Below, in pieces: positions 34,431 to 45,350 of a stretch of 64,000 bases of DNA. Below the pieces are notes generated by a model. That model was not told the origin of the DNA, searched no databases, and worked only from the letters and a program-made list of their open reading frames with translations. The translations under genes were made by a program, and so were the position numbers. Each line of letters starts with the position of its first letter. Within the stretch, counting starts at the first letter, position 1. Source of the stretch: Erigeron canadensis (lineage: Eukaryota; Streptophyta; Magnoliopsida; Asterales; Asteraceae); NCBI RefSeq assembly GCF_010389155.1, contig NC_057769.1:8866735-8930734 (forward strand), given 5' to 3'.

Positions 34431-35280
34431 AATAGAAGATTATTATATTATTGCTTAAAATAAGTTGGTCTAATATTAATGTTCTTATAGTGACATGATT
34501 AGCTATCTAAGGCAGACTAAGTAATGTCTCTTAATAGTAAGTAATGTCTCTTAATAGTAATGGAACTAAAGTAATAAGTATGCTTAATAGTAATGTTCCT
34601 TAAAATAATAAGACTATGACCATTATTATAGTAATGAAACTAGTGATAGGTAAGCCTATTGTAAACACCAAAACAATAAACTAAAGTAAGGCTCTACTTA
34701 GATGTTACATCACATTTGGGCAGAAATAACTAATATCTAAGTATAAATAAGCATTAGGATCATGCAACACAACGCTTATCATTTGACCTTTAGGCGCAAA
34801 ATTAAGAATCGTGTATATTCTGCATGCAAATAGTCCTTTTCGCACACAAAGCATATTAAATCACATTTGGGCAGAATTAATATACTTCGTGCTCATTATG
34901 CAAAAGGAAAAAAGAGTGCAACATGAGAATCACCTTTGACCTTTGGGCACAAATGATGAGACCATGTACATTAGTGCGAAGCCCCTAAGTTATGGGGGTC
35001 CGGGGCAACACCCTTGAAAGCGGGGTCCAAGAGACGGCAGCCCCTGACGACTAAATCAAATTTCATTATTGAATTATTTATTTATTTTTATTTTTCTTTA
35101 TGTGTTATGGTAAAAAAAAAATGCCATAGAAAAATTAATTTTAAAGTTTGAGTGCCCTTGGCGACTAAATCAAATTTCATTATTGTATTTTTTATTTATT
35201 TTTATTTTTCTTAATGTGTTATGGTAAAAAAAATGGCATAGAAAAATTATTTTCAAAATTTAAGTGGCAAATCTTTCCGT
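34431..35280. repeat. Repeat-derived sequence beside the copia relic
   Basis: It contains an exact 19-bp tandem duplication (TAAGTAATGTCTCTTAATAG, near 34520-34560). Paired phrases TCACATTTGGGCAGAA (34708 and 34864) and TTTGACCTTTGGGCAC-like (34783 and 34952) occur. A GC-rich block, GCGAAGCCCCTAAGTTATGG through GGTCCGGGGCAACACC (34978-35015), is of a kind often seen in retrotransposon LTRs. It may be the 5' LTR of the copia element, but I could not prove this. Confidence 0.4.
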
Positions 35281-35289
35281 AAAACTTTA

Positions 35290-36265
35290 AGGTGAAATTG
35301 TATTCGACAATTAAGGAAAACTCAACAAGTAAACGGTCGATTTTGATAAGTTAAAGTCGAACTAGACAAGATTAGGTCTAACTTGACTTTAAAACATTAA
35401 GGTTGAACTCGATAAGATGTTAGGTCGAATTGGACATTACTTTAGGTCGAACTCAACTTATAAAAAAGTTAGGTTGAACTCGATCAATAGGTTGACCTAT
35501 AATATATTTAGGTCGAACTTAACCTTTTGGATAAAGAAGTATGGTTGAAATCGACGTATAATAAAGAAATATGCCATGGTTTATATGACATTATATGTAA
35601 TATTCACATAAGTGGTCGAGTAATTTAGTTCAACATGTTTTACATAATGACATTATATGTAATCAAGTAATGTCGAATTTAATAAAAACTAAATCAAATT
35701 CAACTTGAAATAACGTCGAATTCAATAAATACTAAATCAAAATCTTAAAAATATTAAGGTCGAATTCAATAAAAACTAAATCGAAGTCTTAAAATAAGGT
35801 CTAATTTAATAATGAAGTAAGGTTGAATTCAATAAAGACTAAATCAAAATCGACTTGAAATAATGTCGAATCCAATAAAGACTAAATCAAAAACAGTTAA
35901 GGTCGGATTCAATAATGAAATAAGGTCGAATTGAATAAATACTAAATCAAAATCGACTTAAAATAAGATCGAATTCAATAAAGATTAAATCAAAATCGAC
36001 TTGAAATAACGTCGAATTCAATAAATATTAAATCAAAATCAACTTAAGGTAATGTCGAATTTAATAAAGACTAAATCAAAATCAACTTAAGGTAATGTCA
36101 AATTCAATAAAGACTAAATCAAAATCGACTTAAAATAAGGTCGAATTCAATAAAGACTAACTCAAAATCGACTTAAAATAAGATTGAATTCAGTAAATAG
36201 TAAATCAAAATCGACAATTAAAGTCGAATTCAATAAAGCTAAATCAAAATCAACAATTAAATAAA
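35290..36265. repeat. Tandem array with a period of about 43 bp
   Basis: The unit reads approximately ACTAAATCAAAATCGACTTG then AAATAAGGTCGAATTCAATAAAG. It repeats with moderate divergence from about 35660 to 36265. More diverged units (GGTCGAACTCGA-type) extend back to about 35290. There are no long open frames. It may be the internal repeat of an LTR or a young minisatellite. Confidence 0.75.
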
Positions 36266-37295
36266 ATAAAAAATTAAGATCCAAACTCGTTTTTTATCGA
36301 TCTAGTTGTAAAGTCACAAAATGCATTGTATTGTAACAATAAGCGAATAATATCTATAAATAATTAGTGCACGAGGCACGCAAGAAATTAGATATATATA
36401 AACCAAAATCTTGATTCGTTCAAAATGTGTCAACAACTTTAACACAAATATGAACAGACACTTTCAAAATACATATTTTATAGTTTTCGTTTTATAAACT
36501 AAAGTTACCAATTTATTTTATTTTTTAATAATGAAAAATATAGATAAAGGAACATATATAAACAAGTATAAATTTATTGTTTTAATGTTATAAAAAATAT
36601 ATTGTTAAATAGGAGTACGGGAACCAAAAAGTTTAAATAGCTCCAAAGGCTTCTTCAATATCCTATTTTAATTAGATACTAGGTAATCAATCCGGGATTT
36701 TAAAGAAAATTTTGTTAATACTATCTATATTATTATTATTAAATTGATGCATTTGCATGATGTATTTATTTATCAAATAAACACTAATACATGGATGTAT
36801 CAACATTATTATAAAAAAATTAAAGATTTATAAATTCGATGCAGATGCATTATTGGATGCATAAAACAAAATGTGTGAGTTTTTGGTTTTGACGCATCAA
36901 CGTATTGTTAAAATCCTATATAAAGAAAATAATTATAAATTTGTTTAGTTTTATAGGTTTATAATGCATCAAAATAAAGTTTTAAATGTTATAATCTTGT
37001 TTTTATTATAAAATAATGATACATAAATAAATTTAAAAAGATAGTAATTTTATAAAGATAGTAAATAAACAATTTATTTTTATAATTCTATAAAACAAAA
37101 TTTAGTGGCGCTAAAAGCCAATAAATAAAAATATATTAATACCTAAATTAAAAAATAAAAAATTAAAAATTTAATATGATGTCAAAATGAAAAATCAACT
37201 TGCGTAATCAATTACTACAACATTTGTTTTTTCCTTATATTTATCCAGACATAATCACAAATCTATTAAATATAATATATATATATATATATATA
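36266..37295. other. AT-rich intergenic stretch, no gene
   Basis: Very AT-rich with scattered ATAAA and TTATTA runs. No frame, terminus or RNA gene was recognised. Confidence 0.5.
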
Positions 37296-38482
37296 GGGTA
37301 GAGATCCTGAAAGAAGGTGTCTTAAGGAGAGAAGAGAGAGAAGGTCCTATGAACCAATCAGAACGCGACATGTGTCAAAATGAAAAAAATGCGCAGTGGT
37401 ATTTTGGTAAATAAATCAAACTTTTCTGAAGTGATCAACCTGGGTTCCGATCAGCTTGGGTCTGGGTCAGCTTGGGTTCTGATCAGCTTGGTTGGTCAGC
37501 TTGGGTTCTGATCAGCTTGAGTCTGGGTCAGCTTGGTTGGTCAGCATAATCAGTTTGGTCAGCTTGGGTCTGGGTCAGGTTGGGTCAGGTTGGGGTCTGG
37601 TCAGGTTGGGTCAGCTTGACACAATTTACACATAATCTACACAAATGTAGATTATGGGTTTTGGGTCAGCTTGGGTTCTGGGTTGGGTCAGCTTAGGTCA
37701 GGTTTGGGTCAGCTTGGGTTCTGATTAGCTTGGTTGGTCAGCATGATCAGTTTGGTCAGATTAGGGTCAGGGTCTGATTGGGTCAGCTTGGGGTTAGGTT
37801 GGGTTAGCTCGGGGTTGGGTCAGCTTGGGTCAACTTGGGGTCAGCTTGGGTCAGCTTGGGGTCTGGGTCAGGTTGGGTCAGCTTAGTTAGCTTGGGTTGG
37901 GTCAGGTTGACACAATCTACACAAATGTAGATTAATCTATACAAATGTAGATTATGGGTTTTGGGTCAGCTTGGGGTCAGCTTGGGGTCTGGTTCAGGTT
38001 GGGTCAGATTGGGTCAGCTTGGTTAGCTTGGGTTGGGTCAGCTTGACACAATCTACACAAATGTAGATAATGGGTTTTGGATCAGCTTGGGGTTGGGTTG
38101 AGTCAGCTTGGGGTCTGGGTCAAGTTAGGTCAGCTTGACACAAAACTATACATAATCTACACAAATGTAGATCCCAAGTTGACCCAGATTCCAGGCTGAC
38201 CAAGCTGACCCATAACCCAGGCTGACCAATCTGACCCAAGCTGACTAACCAAGCTGACCCAGAACCCAAACTGACCAACCAAGCTGACCAAGTTTACCCA
38301 ACCAAGCTGGCAAACTAAGCTGATCATAACCCAAGCTGACCCAGACCCAGGCTGACAAAAATTTGATTTATTTACAAAAATGCCACCGCGTTTTTTTTTA
38401 AATCCACATGTCACATTCTGATTGGTTCATAAGACTTTCTCTCCCTTCTCTCCTTAAGACACCTTCTTATTTGATCTCTCTC
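37296..38482. mobile_element. TA-flanked inverted-repeat element housing a GGGTCAGCTT array
   Basis: The left end (GGGTAGAGATCCTGAAAGAA, AGGTGTCTTAAGGAGAGAAG, then GAACCAATCAGAA) and right end (TTCTGATTGGTTC, CTTCTCTCCTTAAGACACCT, TGATCTCTCTC) are inverted repeats of about 80 bp set in (TA)n on both sides. A relative with similar ends lies at 49408-49921. The interior is almost wholly the repeat array described separately. No protein is encoded; the 85-codon minus frame at 38157-38414 is the array read through. Confidence 0.7.
37430..38365. repeat. GGGTCAGCTT array with a strand switch
   Basis: From about 37430 to 38145 the plus strand carries dozens of variants of TTGGGTCAGC, with interspersed palindromic units ATCTACACAAATGTAGAT (near 37635, 37915, 37940, 38050 and 38155). 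After 38165 the same repeat appears in the opposite orientation (GCTGACCCAAG-type) to about 38360. The plus strand is thus G-rich on one side and C-rich on the other, an imperfect giant inverted repeat with many GGG tracts. Confidence 0.85.
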
Positions 38483-39143
38483 ATATATATATATACTAGA
38501 TTTTTATCCCGCGGGAAACCGCAGGCTAGTTTATAAAAAAATAAATTTAATAAAATATTGTAGAAACTAAAAAAATTGATTTGAATATAATATAGTAGAA
38601 TGTATAGAAAATATTTAAAGAAATGTTATAAAAATGAGAAGTGTATTTAATTTGGTAAATACCTGCAATTGTTGTCGTGTAGAAATGATCACTTAAAATA
38701 CTTAATGATACATTCAAATTCCAGAAGTCAAAGTATGTAATACTACATTCAAACTATTAAGTACAAAGATATTTCATTTACATATTTCGATGAAAATATT
38801 GTAAATAGTTTCACTTATAACAACATAATATTTATGGTCATACAATTCGAATGTGTTGTTTTAATTACAATTTAAATTAACCAATTTTAGTTGACTAATT
38901 TTTTGTGTAAATTCATTAGTATAATTAAAAAGATTTAAAAACATGTGTTTATTTATTATGTATAATTATTTAACATGTTTACCTACTTGGTTTTTAGCGG
39001 AATTGTTGAAGACCGGAAGTATAGGGTTGTTTTTGTAAATATCCTAAATACACGGTAAAAAAAATAAAATCACATAATCTAATCCTAATCTCTCGACCAC
39101 CACACAAAATCATCCGCGCTTCACTTTTCTCTATCAGGAAACC

Positions 39144-40313
39144 ATGTCTAAAAAGGTATGTTTTTTTTTGTTTTTTATTTTATTTCATTAATGTTGTGAA
39201 TCTCTGCTAATATTATTTACTAAAAGTATGTTCTTATCTTTGTTACGTTATTGTGTTATTATTTAAAATTATTGCGGCCCTATTTTGGGACCAGTTGTTT
39301 TTTAGGGTTTCGGGGTTAATGGTTAAATCTGGTAAACTTTTAGGGGATAAGGGACCATATATTGATTATGTGATTCAGAAATCCGTTGCCAGTTATGAGG
39401 GATGGGACCATGTGTGTTTGTTTTTTTTCTAAATAAAACATATTTTATCTTGGGATGATACAATATATATATATATATATATGTATATATCGATATATAA
39501 AACTATATACGTGTTTGTCCACGTTGTTTACCATTATATTAAGGTACCCCTTTATTTTAGGGTTTTAGAAGTTCATATTTGGCATAATCTGTCTTAGTTA
39601 ATAAAAAATGTGAGTTTTTTTAATTCTGTTGGGTTTATTTCATTTGTATTCATAGTTGTTGGAGTTTGAATTCCAATTTCTGGTGAAATGTGGAGATATT
39701 AAGGAGTTTGAAAAGAAACTAGTTAGTTGTTGTTTACCAATATAGTTTTTCATTATTATTTAATTTTATGTGTATGACTCTAAGAATTGGAAAGATGAAA
39801 TATTTATTCTGATTGTGTTGTTTAGGTGATACCAAACATATTTGGCAATCTGTTTCCACAAGAATTTATGTTTTGTATGAATTTGGTTGATAGTAGGGGG
39901 AAGACACATAAGATTTGGGCTGCACGTTTAGATGATGGTAGTTGTTTGCTTTCTGGAAGTTGTTGGAAAAAGTTTGTAAAAATTGATCCTTATAAAGTAT
40001 TTGGTACTGTGTGTTTTACTTTGAAAGAGGAATGCATGTTTGGTGTTCAAGTATTTTGTAGTGGTGGTTTGGAGTATCGTAGGATGATGCAGGCTGGTTA
40101 TTCCGCTGTTAACAGTCAGTTAGTTGTTGCAAAAGATTACACTTTTCATCAAGTGGTACAAACTTTTTTTTAGTGATCATGTTAATTACTTATTATGATA
40201 TATGAAAATCAGTCACATTAGTTTGTTAGATATTGATTAATTTATTTGGTTTATAGGTTCTTTCTCCATGCTCCTTCTTGCACTATCAACCTATCATGTT
40301 TCAAAACAGTTAA
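39144..40313 (+). CDS. Small B3-domain protein within the candidate Helitron
   Basis: Proposed exons are 39144-39155 (MSKK), 39826-40155 and 40257-40313, with GT-AG introns in phase 0 and a product of 132 residues. Residues about 15-85 resemble a plant B3 DNA-binding domain of the REM kind: FPQEFMFCMNLVDSRGKTHKIW, DDGSCLLSG, CWKKFVK, then FTLKEECMFGVQVF. The main exon is a clean 110-codon frame. The first exon is inferred from an ATG followed by a donor (AAGGTATG), so the N-terminus is the weakest part. It could be a functional captured gene, an orphan host gene, or a recent pseudogene. It converges tail to tail with the RPA-like gene. Confidence 0.5.
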
Positions 40314-40369
40314 AAAGCAAGTAACATATCTTACGGGATATATTCATCTATGAAGATTTAGTTAGTTTG

Positions 40370-41736
40370 CTATGTATTTAATATTGAAATATTGAAGACA
40401 TGCATATTTAACCTCCTCCTAAAATCATGAGCTTGTTGGATATCTTCATTTATGAAGATTCGTGTTCCAAACTTATCAGATTGAACTGTCACATTTTCTA
40501 CAAAAAATAGCAAAGAAAGTTACCTAACATTTTCATTGTACACTTAACAGCAGATACATATACGAAACTTACCCCTAAATTCGTTAAGGATGACATGTTG
40601 CATGATGGTGATAACATGCTCTCCAGATTTGTTCTTCTCCACATAGTCATTAAATTGAACTGCATAGTCATTCCACAAAGTGCAGCGTTGTGTGTTACCC
40701 CTACAATATAGAAATTGAAAAATCTATTATTTTTGGCAAACTTATATAAAATATATGGTATATAAATATTACCAATGATTATTCATAAATGTACTTTGCA
40801 TTCAATACTCTTATACATAAAAATACACATTCAATACTGTACCTCCTTATTAAGAAACACATCCATAAAACTGCTATATACACGATTTACATATTCTGAC
40901 AAGCATACAAAACCTAAATTCCATGTACTAACAAATATCCTTTCCCGATTTATAACCCTGTGTTTTCAACTGACAGATTCTTAAACCAAAAAAAAAGTAA
41001 ATTTTACAATATATATAAATATGTATCATGTGGGTACTTACTCCAAATCTTTGAGTTCCAACATAAACTTCTTCCATTCCCCTTTTTGTGATTTGAACAA
41101 CTCTAGATTTCCACACCAAGTGACACAACCAATTACATCTGAAAAACAACATAACATCGAAAGTGAAGATGTTCAAACAGTATATGGTCTGATAAATGTA
41201 TATTGAGTTAAAAATTCTAGTATATATATTAACCAATATTCAATGTGTCGTCATCTCTAGCTTTTTTACAGTAATCCCATCGAAAGACAAGAATGAAAAG
41301 GCATATGGATCACCACTGAAAGTGACACCAGGCTGCACCTCGGTGCTTCTGTAAAAATTACACTTCAACTTATTTTTTACCACAGGGAAAGGGTCATCAG
41401 ACTGACCAACACCAAACCTCTTAATCAACACAGCCGTATCCTCTTTGATCACCAGATCAAAGATAGGAACCATCTATTTTTTCATTGAACATTGAATCTT
41501 CCCACCCTGAAAAAATTTAGATCCATGTTGAAAGTATGATGCAAGCTTATAACTGTATATTTATAATAAATATATAATACATGTAGACACAGTTAATAGG
41601 TTACCTTCTCGTCAACCAAAACCATCTCCAGCTTCTGCACCGGATTGATCCATCGACGGATTATCCTTACCTTCATGTTCAACCAATTTAGAGACGCATC
41701 AAGTTCGTTCACATAAGTAATCTTGTTATTGGCCAT
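40370..41736 (-). pseudogene. RPA1-like single-stranded DNA binding protein, two lesions
   Basis: Exons on the minus strand are 41736-41605, 41506-41234, 41138-41042, 40700-40573 and 40497-40370, all with GT-AG borders; an intact version would be about 252 residues. Residues 1-44 resemble the first OB-fold of RPA70 (LNMKVRIIRRW, KLEMVLVDEK). Later parts show FSFLSFDGI, DVIGCVTWCGNLE, CTLWNDYAVQF and RIFINEDIQQ, as in the RPA-like proteins linked with plant Helitrons. Exon 2 has an in-frame TAG (41474-41476). It is also one base short for its phase: the frame is restored only past the A6 run near 41262-41267. The other junctions remain in phase, so inactivation is recent or the lesions are assembly errors. 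Confidence 0.7.
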
Positions 41737-41965
41737 ACCTAATGGATGGGAAAACCTAAGAGAGAAAAAATAATTTTTTGAAAAATATTTAGGGTGTGAG
41801 TAATCCAGCTTGGTCAACACAAATTATGTCTCTCTCTTTCTTGATTTTGAATTTCTCTATAATCACAACTATAGAGATGGGAAGGTACATGTTGCACAGT
41901 AGGTGTCAACTACACAATTAGCTTCCCCATATTATGTTGTACTTTTCTTTTATAAAATATATATA

Positions 41966-42276
41966 GAGTTAATTTCAAAATCGTCCTTGTGGTTTTATCA
42001 AAAAATCACGTTTCATCCTTTAAACTTCAAAATGACACTGGTAGTCCTTTATATGCGGATAATGGTCACGTTTCGTCCTTTAGTCGATCGTATAAAGGAC
42101 GAAACGTGACCATCATCCGTTAGATTAAATGACGAAATGTGACCATCATTCGTTAGATTAAAGGACGAAACGTGACCATTATCCGCGTATAAAGGACTAC
42201 CAGTGTCATTTTGAAGTTTAAAGGATGAAACATGATTTTTTGGTAAAACCACAAGGACGATTTGTGAAATTAACTC
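41966..42276. mobile_element. Mutator-like fold-back MITE
   Basis: Long inverted arms: GAGTTAATTTCAAAATCGTC and CTTGTGGTTTT at left, and their reverse complement at right (AAAACCACAAGGACGATTTG, AATTAACTC). The flanks are ATATATATA on both sides (41957-41965 and 42277-42285), a 9-bp repeat that fits Mutator-type duplication but could be chance in an AT run. The centre carries nested copies of GGACGAAACGTGACCAT. Confidence 0.65.
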
Positions 42277-42285
42277 ATATATATA

Positions 42286-43254
42286 ATATCTCTGTGTATG
42301 TATGCATATATGGCATATATATTTACATATTCCTGCATGAAACAGAGCATGCGCCGGAAGTGTATGGGGGAAACAGTTTGCATTAAATGTTTGTGAGACA
42401 ACTACTCTAATCACATTGTACTACTACCATCACCCTAATACCTAAAAATCAGAATTATCACAATTTTAAATTAAATTAAATCAAAATAAATCCAACTTGT
42501 GCCTGCCAGCCAAAGTCCCGCCCAAACTCTTTCAATTCACTTCACCTCCCGCCTTCTGCCTCCAACACACACTAAAAACACCATTATAAACACATCAAAT
42601 TGGTCATCAAAGATGTCATACTTCCAATGTGGATTCGGCCAATGCTCGACACGTCAACAAAGTGACGCAACCTTTGCGGTCTCCTTTAGTTTGAAAAGGG
42701 GATATATATATATATATATATATATAAATTTTTCATTGTCAAGTATTTATAAAATGATATCTACAGGCCTACAGCTATTTTTGTTTGATATCTATCCAAA
42801 AGTTTATATAATTATAACAAAGTATATTCATATATCTATAAGAATATGTTAGCATGATACTTCATTTCTCCATGAATTAATTCTTGTATAACTTCGAAAA
42901 CAAAATTATTATTTTTTCCTCCATAGTCATATGGCGTTATTTATTATGATATATACACATGTCGTCAATCTAAGGATTAGATCAGAATTGTTATCGATTT
43001 AGATTTGTGTCCTCCCCTGTTACTACTACAAAGGTGTTCAAGGGATTGGATTCGTGATCTACAAGCTGCTCGAGTTGAAGAGATCAGTTGCAATTGAGTT
43101 TCATTAAGATCTCTATCTTATTCCCTCTAATCGGTAATATCATTTTGAATTTCATGTTTGGATTTTCATTAATTTGATTATGAAAGTGTGTTTGTTTGCT
43201 GCCATATGTTGAGGTTGTTATTTGGCTTAAAATCGCTTTTTTGTGCTAAAAATA
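42286..43254. other. Intergenic stretch, no secure gene
   Basis: A 117-codon plus frame at 42499-42852 runs into an (AT)n microsatellite and lacks a recognisable domain. The segment 43015-43140 is of balanced composition, like a leader exon, but no coding exon follows. Nothing else was seen. Confidence 0.4.
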
Positions 43255-43693
43255 CGAGAGCAAGTATCTGCGCGTTGCGGCGGTGAGATGATAGGGTGAT
43301 AGGTCATAGAGTGAGATAGGTCATAGAAAGTGATAGGTCATAGAGTGTGATAGCCAAATGCCTTAGCCGTACGGGTTCCGCCCTTAGATTTAAAAATTCG
43401 TCAAAAGTGTATCGAATGACATCTCTAATGAAAGAGCATGAAATTTTAAGAACACCCATATAAATTTTATGATTTATCGATGTACGGTTTTTGAAATAAA
43501 AGATTTTGAATGAATTGGGAGAATAAATGATTTATGGAGGAGAGAGAAAAAAAATGATTGGTCATTTGGTTGAGATTTGAGGAGAAAGAAAGGGTAATAT
43601 AGTTATTTTAGGTAAATATATAATATATAGGGGGCATTTTGGGAAGTAAATGTTGAAACTTAAATTTAGACGTCGAATTTTTGCTTTATAATA
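43255..43693 (-). mobile_element. Helitron-like element, family Y, minus strand
   Basis: On the minus strand the 3' terminus reads CACCGCCGCAACGCGCAGAT, a short spacer, then CTCG followed by T. The 5' side begins TATTATAAAGCAAAAATTCG. The interior shares TCATGCTCTTTCATTAGAGA and AATTTTTAAAATCT-type segments with the copies at 10461 and 50605. It abuts the next element without a gap. Confidence 0.55.
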
Positions 43694-43984
43694 CGAGCAT
43701 GGTACCCGCGCAATGCGGTGGCAAGCCGACGATGACGGTGACGTGATGGCGGCGATGGATGTTGACAATGGTGGCGGCATCAATAGGTGTACGTAAAGAT
43801 ATTTTATTTAAAAGGGGTTATTAGAGATATTTTATAATATAATTGACTAATGGTGTAATTTAATATTAAGGGTTGATGGTGATTTAATTCATTAAGGGTA
43901 AATTGGTAATTTCGCATGTCAAAAAAATGTAAACTTTTTAACATGGGGATTATAATTTTTATATAGTAGTATAGATAGTATAGA
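43694..43984 (-). mobile_element. Non-autonomous Helitron abutting the previous one
   Basis: On the minus strand the 5' end is TCTATACTATCTATACTACT and the 3' end is ACCGCATTGCGCGGGTACC then ATGCTCG followed by T. The order on the minus strand is this element, then family Y, head to tail. Confidence 0.6.
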
Positions 43985-44174
43985 TAATTGCTCACAACCG
44001 GTTCGTTCTAATGATTGAATGGGAATAAGTTTCATGTAATCGCTGATTTTGTATGCTGAAATGTTGAATGAGTATAAGCTTCATGTTTTAGATTTAATTA
44101 TATTTTGTTGCAGGATATGGAAATAAAGAAAGATGAAGTATAATGTAGAAAACAAGATGAAGAAGATAAAGTTT

Positions 44175-44398
44175 ATATAAGTTGCAAGAATGGTCCCTCT
44201 GTTCCATGAAATGACTATTTTGTCCCTGCACGTTATGGCCACGTGGAGACTTGACGAAACCTGCTAAAGGTTATGTTAAAAAGGACCAATCTTGCAAAAA
44301 ATTCTTAAAGTAGGGACCTCCCATTGCTAGTAAACTCAAAAAGGGACCCTCATCGCTAAAGTGTGTAAACCACATAGACCAATTATACGATTAACTCT
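44175..44398 (-). repeat. Fragment of a repeat with GTTAATCGTATAATTGGTC end
   Basis: The right edge, read on the minus strand, starts AGAGTTAATCGTATAATTGG then TCTATGTGG. The interior has GGTCCCT and GGGACAAAAT phrases typical of a repeat class related to the fold-back element at 41966. No left partner was identified. Confidence 0.35.
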
Positions 44399-44585
44399 AA
44401 AACTTTTCACTGCTACTTCCGCTACTAAAGTGTTGACGTGTCAACCTCATAAAGGGCAATCAAACAAATCTATTGCAATCAAACAAATCCTTTGGCATCT
44501 TTTGTAATTTGCAAGAAAAAGTGAGAAAAAAAAAAAAACGTTTTATATGCATCCTCGAAAAAGAAATAGATAGTGAAAAAAACTT

Positions 44586-44779
44586 GCTATGCGGGGTCCC
44601 GGGGAATTAAGGTTTCGAGTTCGAGACTTGGTAGGTTCTACTCGACGGTATTTTCCAATAAAGGATGTGGTATGGTGAGAAAGGCTATTTAAAATCCGCT
44701 TAGTGCGGGACCCTTTCGTTGTGCGATTAACATACATCATACGCGTCTGAGATAAAATTCACTTGTCAAAAAAAAAAAA
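44586..44779 (+). mobile_element. tRNA-derived SINE with A tail
   Basis: The 194-bp insert begins GCTATGCGGGGTCCCGGGG and has a Pol III B box (GTTCGAGAC) near 44619-44628. It ends in a run of about 12 A residues. It is flanked by direct repeats TAGTGAAAAAAACTT (44571-44585) and TAGTGAAAAAAACCTT (44780-44795), as expected for LINE-mediated retroposition. The tRNA-like head cannot fold as a full cloverleaf, so it is not a tRNA gene. Confidence 0.75.
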
Positions 44780-45012
44780 TAGTGAAAAAAACCTTATCAC
44801 CTTCTAGATATTAGACAAAATACCCCGAAACAAAATCCGTAAGCAAATCAAGATTCATAAAACTATTTTGTGGGTTCATTTCATATTCTCCATCTCTTCG
44901 TACTAAGTAGCAAAACCCTAAGATTACATCGACACTAACACGATGAACCTACCATAATTGACTCTAATCCAAATACGGGTGTTTTAATCTACAAAAAAAT
45001 ATTAGAAAGTTA

Positions 45013-45347
45013 GGGCGCGTTTTGTTGTGGAAATGTTTTATAGTTTTTTCATTTCTAATTTTCCAGAATATAAAAGGAGTTTTTCATCTCGACAAAACAA
45101 ATGAAAATTTTAAAAATGCATTCAAAATTAGAATATCGAGAACAATTTGAGGTTTTCAAAATTTAAAAAATGAAAAGTGAAAAACAATATTAAAAAAAAA
45201 ATGTTTTCTAATTTCTCATAAAAAAGTGAAAAACAGTGTTTTTTATTTTATTGAAAAATTATGATTCCATCTCGTTAATGTTTTCCATGTTTTTTTTGAA
45301 AACAAAAATTAAAAATAATGAGTGTTTCCCCCAACTAAACGTCTCCC
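45013..45347. mobile_element. Tourist-like MITE, GGGCGCGTTT ends
   Basis: Inverted ends GGGCGCGTTTTGTTGTGG and CCCAACTAAACGTCTCCC are flanked by TTA at both sides (45010-45012 and 45348-45350). A shorter relative lies at 49187-49319. Confidence 0.7.
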
Positions 45348-45350
45348 TTA

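Larger units (their letters stand above)
38496..41877 (-). mobile_element. Candidate gene-carrying Helitron
   Basis: On the minus strand the 3' end reads CGGTTTCCCGCGGG, ATAAAAAT, CTAG followed by T (38496-38499), a hairpin plus CTAG terminus. The best 5' end is ATCTCTATAGTTGTGATTAT at 41877, a TC start preceded by A, like other Helitrons here. Between them lie a B3-domain gene (plus) and an RPA-like gene (minus). Plant Helitrons often carry RPA-like genes beside the Rep/helicase. No Rep/helicase was found, so this would be a non-autonomous derivative. The 3' end is more secure than the 5' end. Confidence 0.5.

Noticed and set aside
38157..38414. 85-codon minus-strand frame rich in W, G, Q and L
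   Set aside because: It is simply the GGGTCAGCTT array translated, with no independent protein character.
42499..42852. 117-codon plus-strand frame
   Set aside because: It crosses an (AT)n microsatellite (encoding YIYIYI) and lacks a recognisable domain or splice context.
44600..44640. tRNA gene suggested by a good B box
   Set aside because: No cloverleaf is possible. The A tail and target duplications show a SINE.
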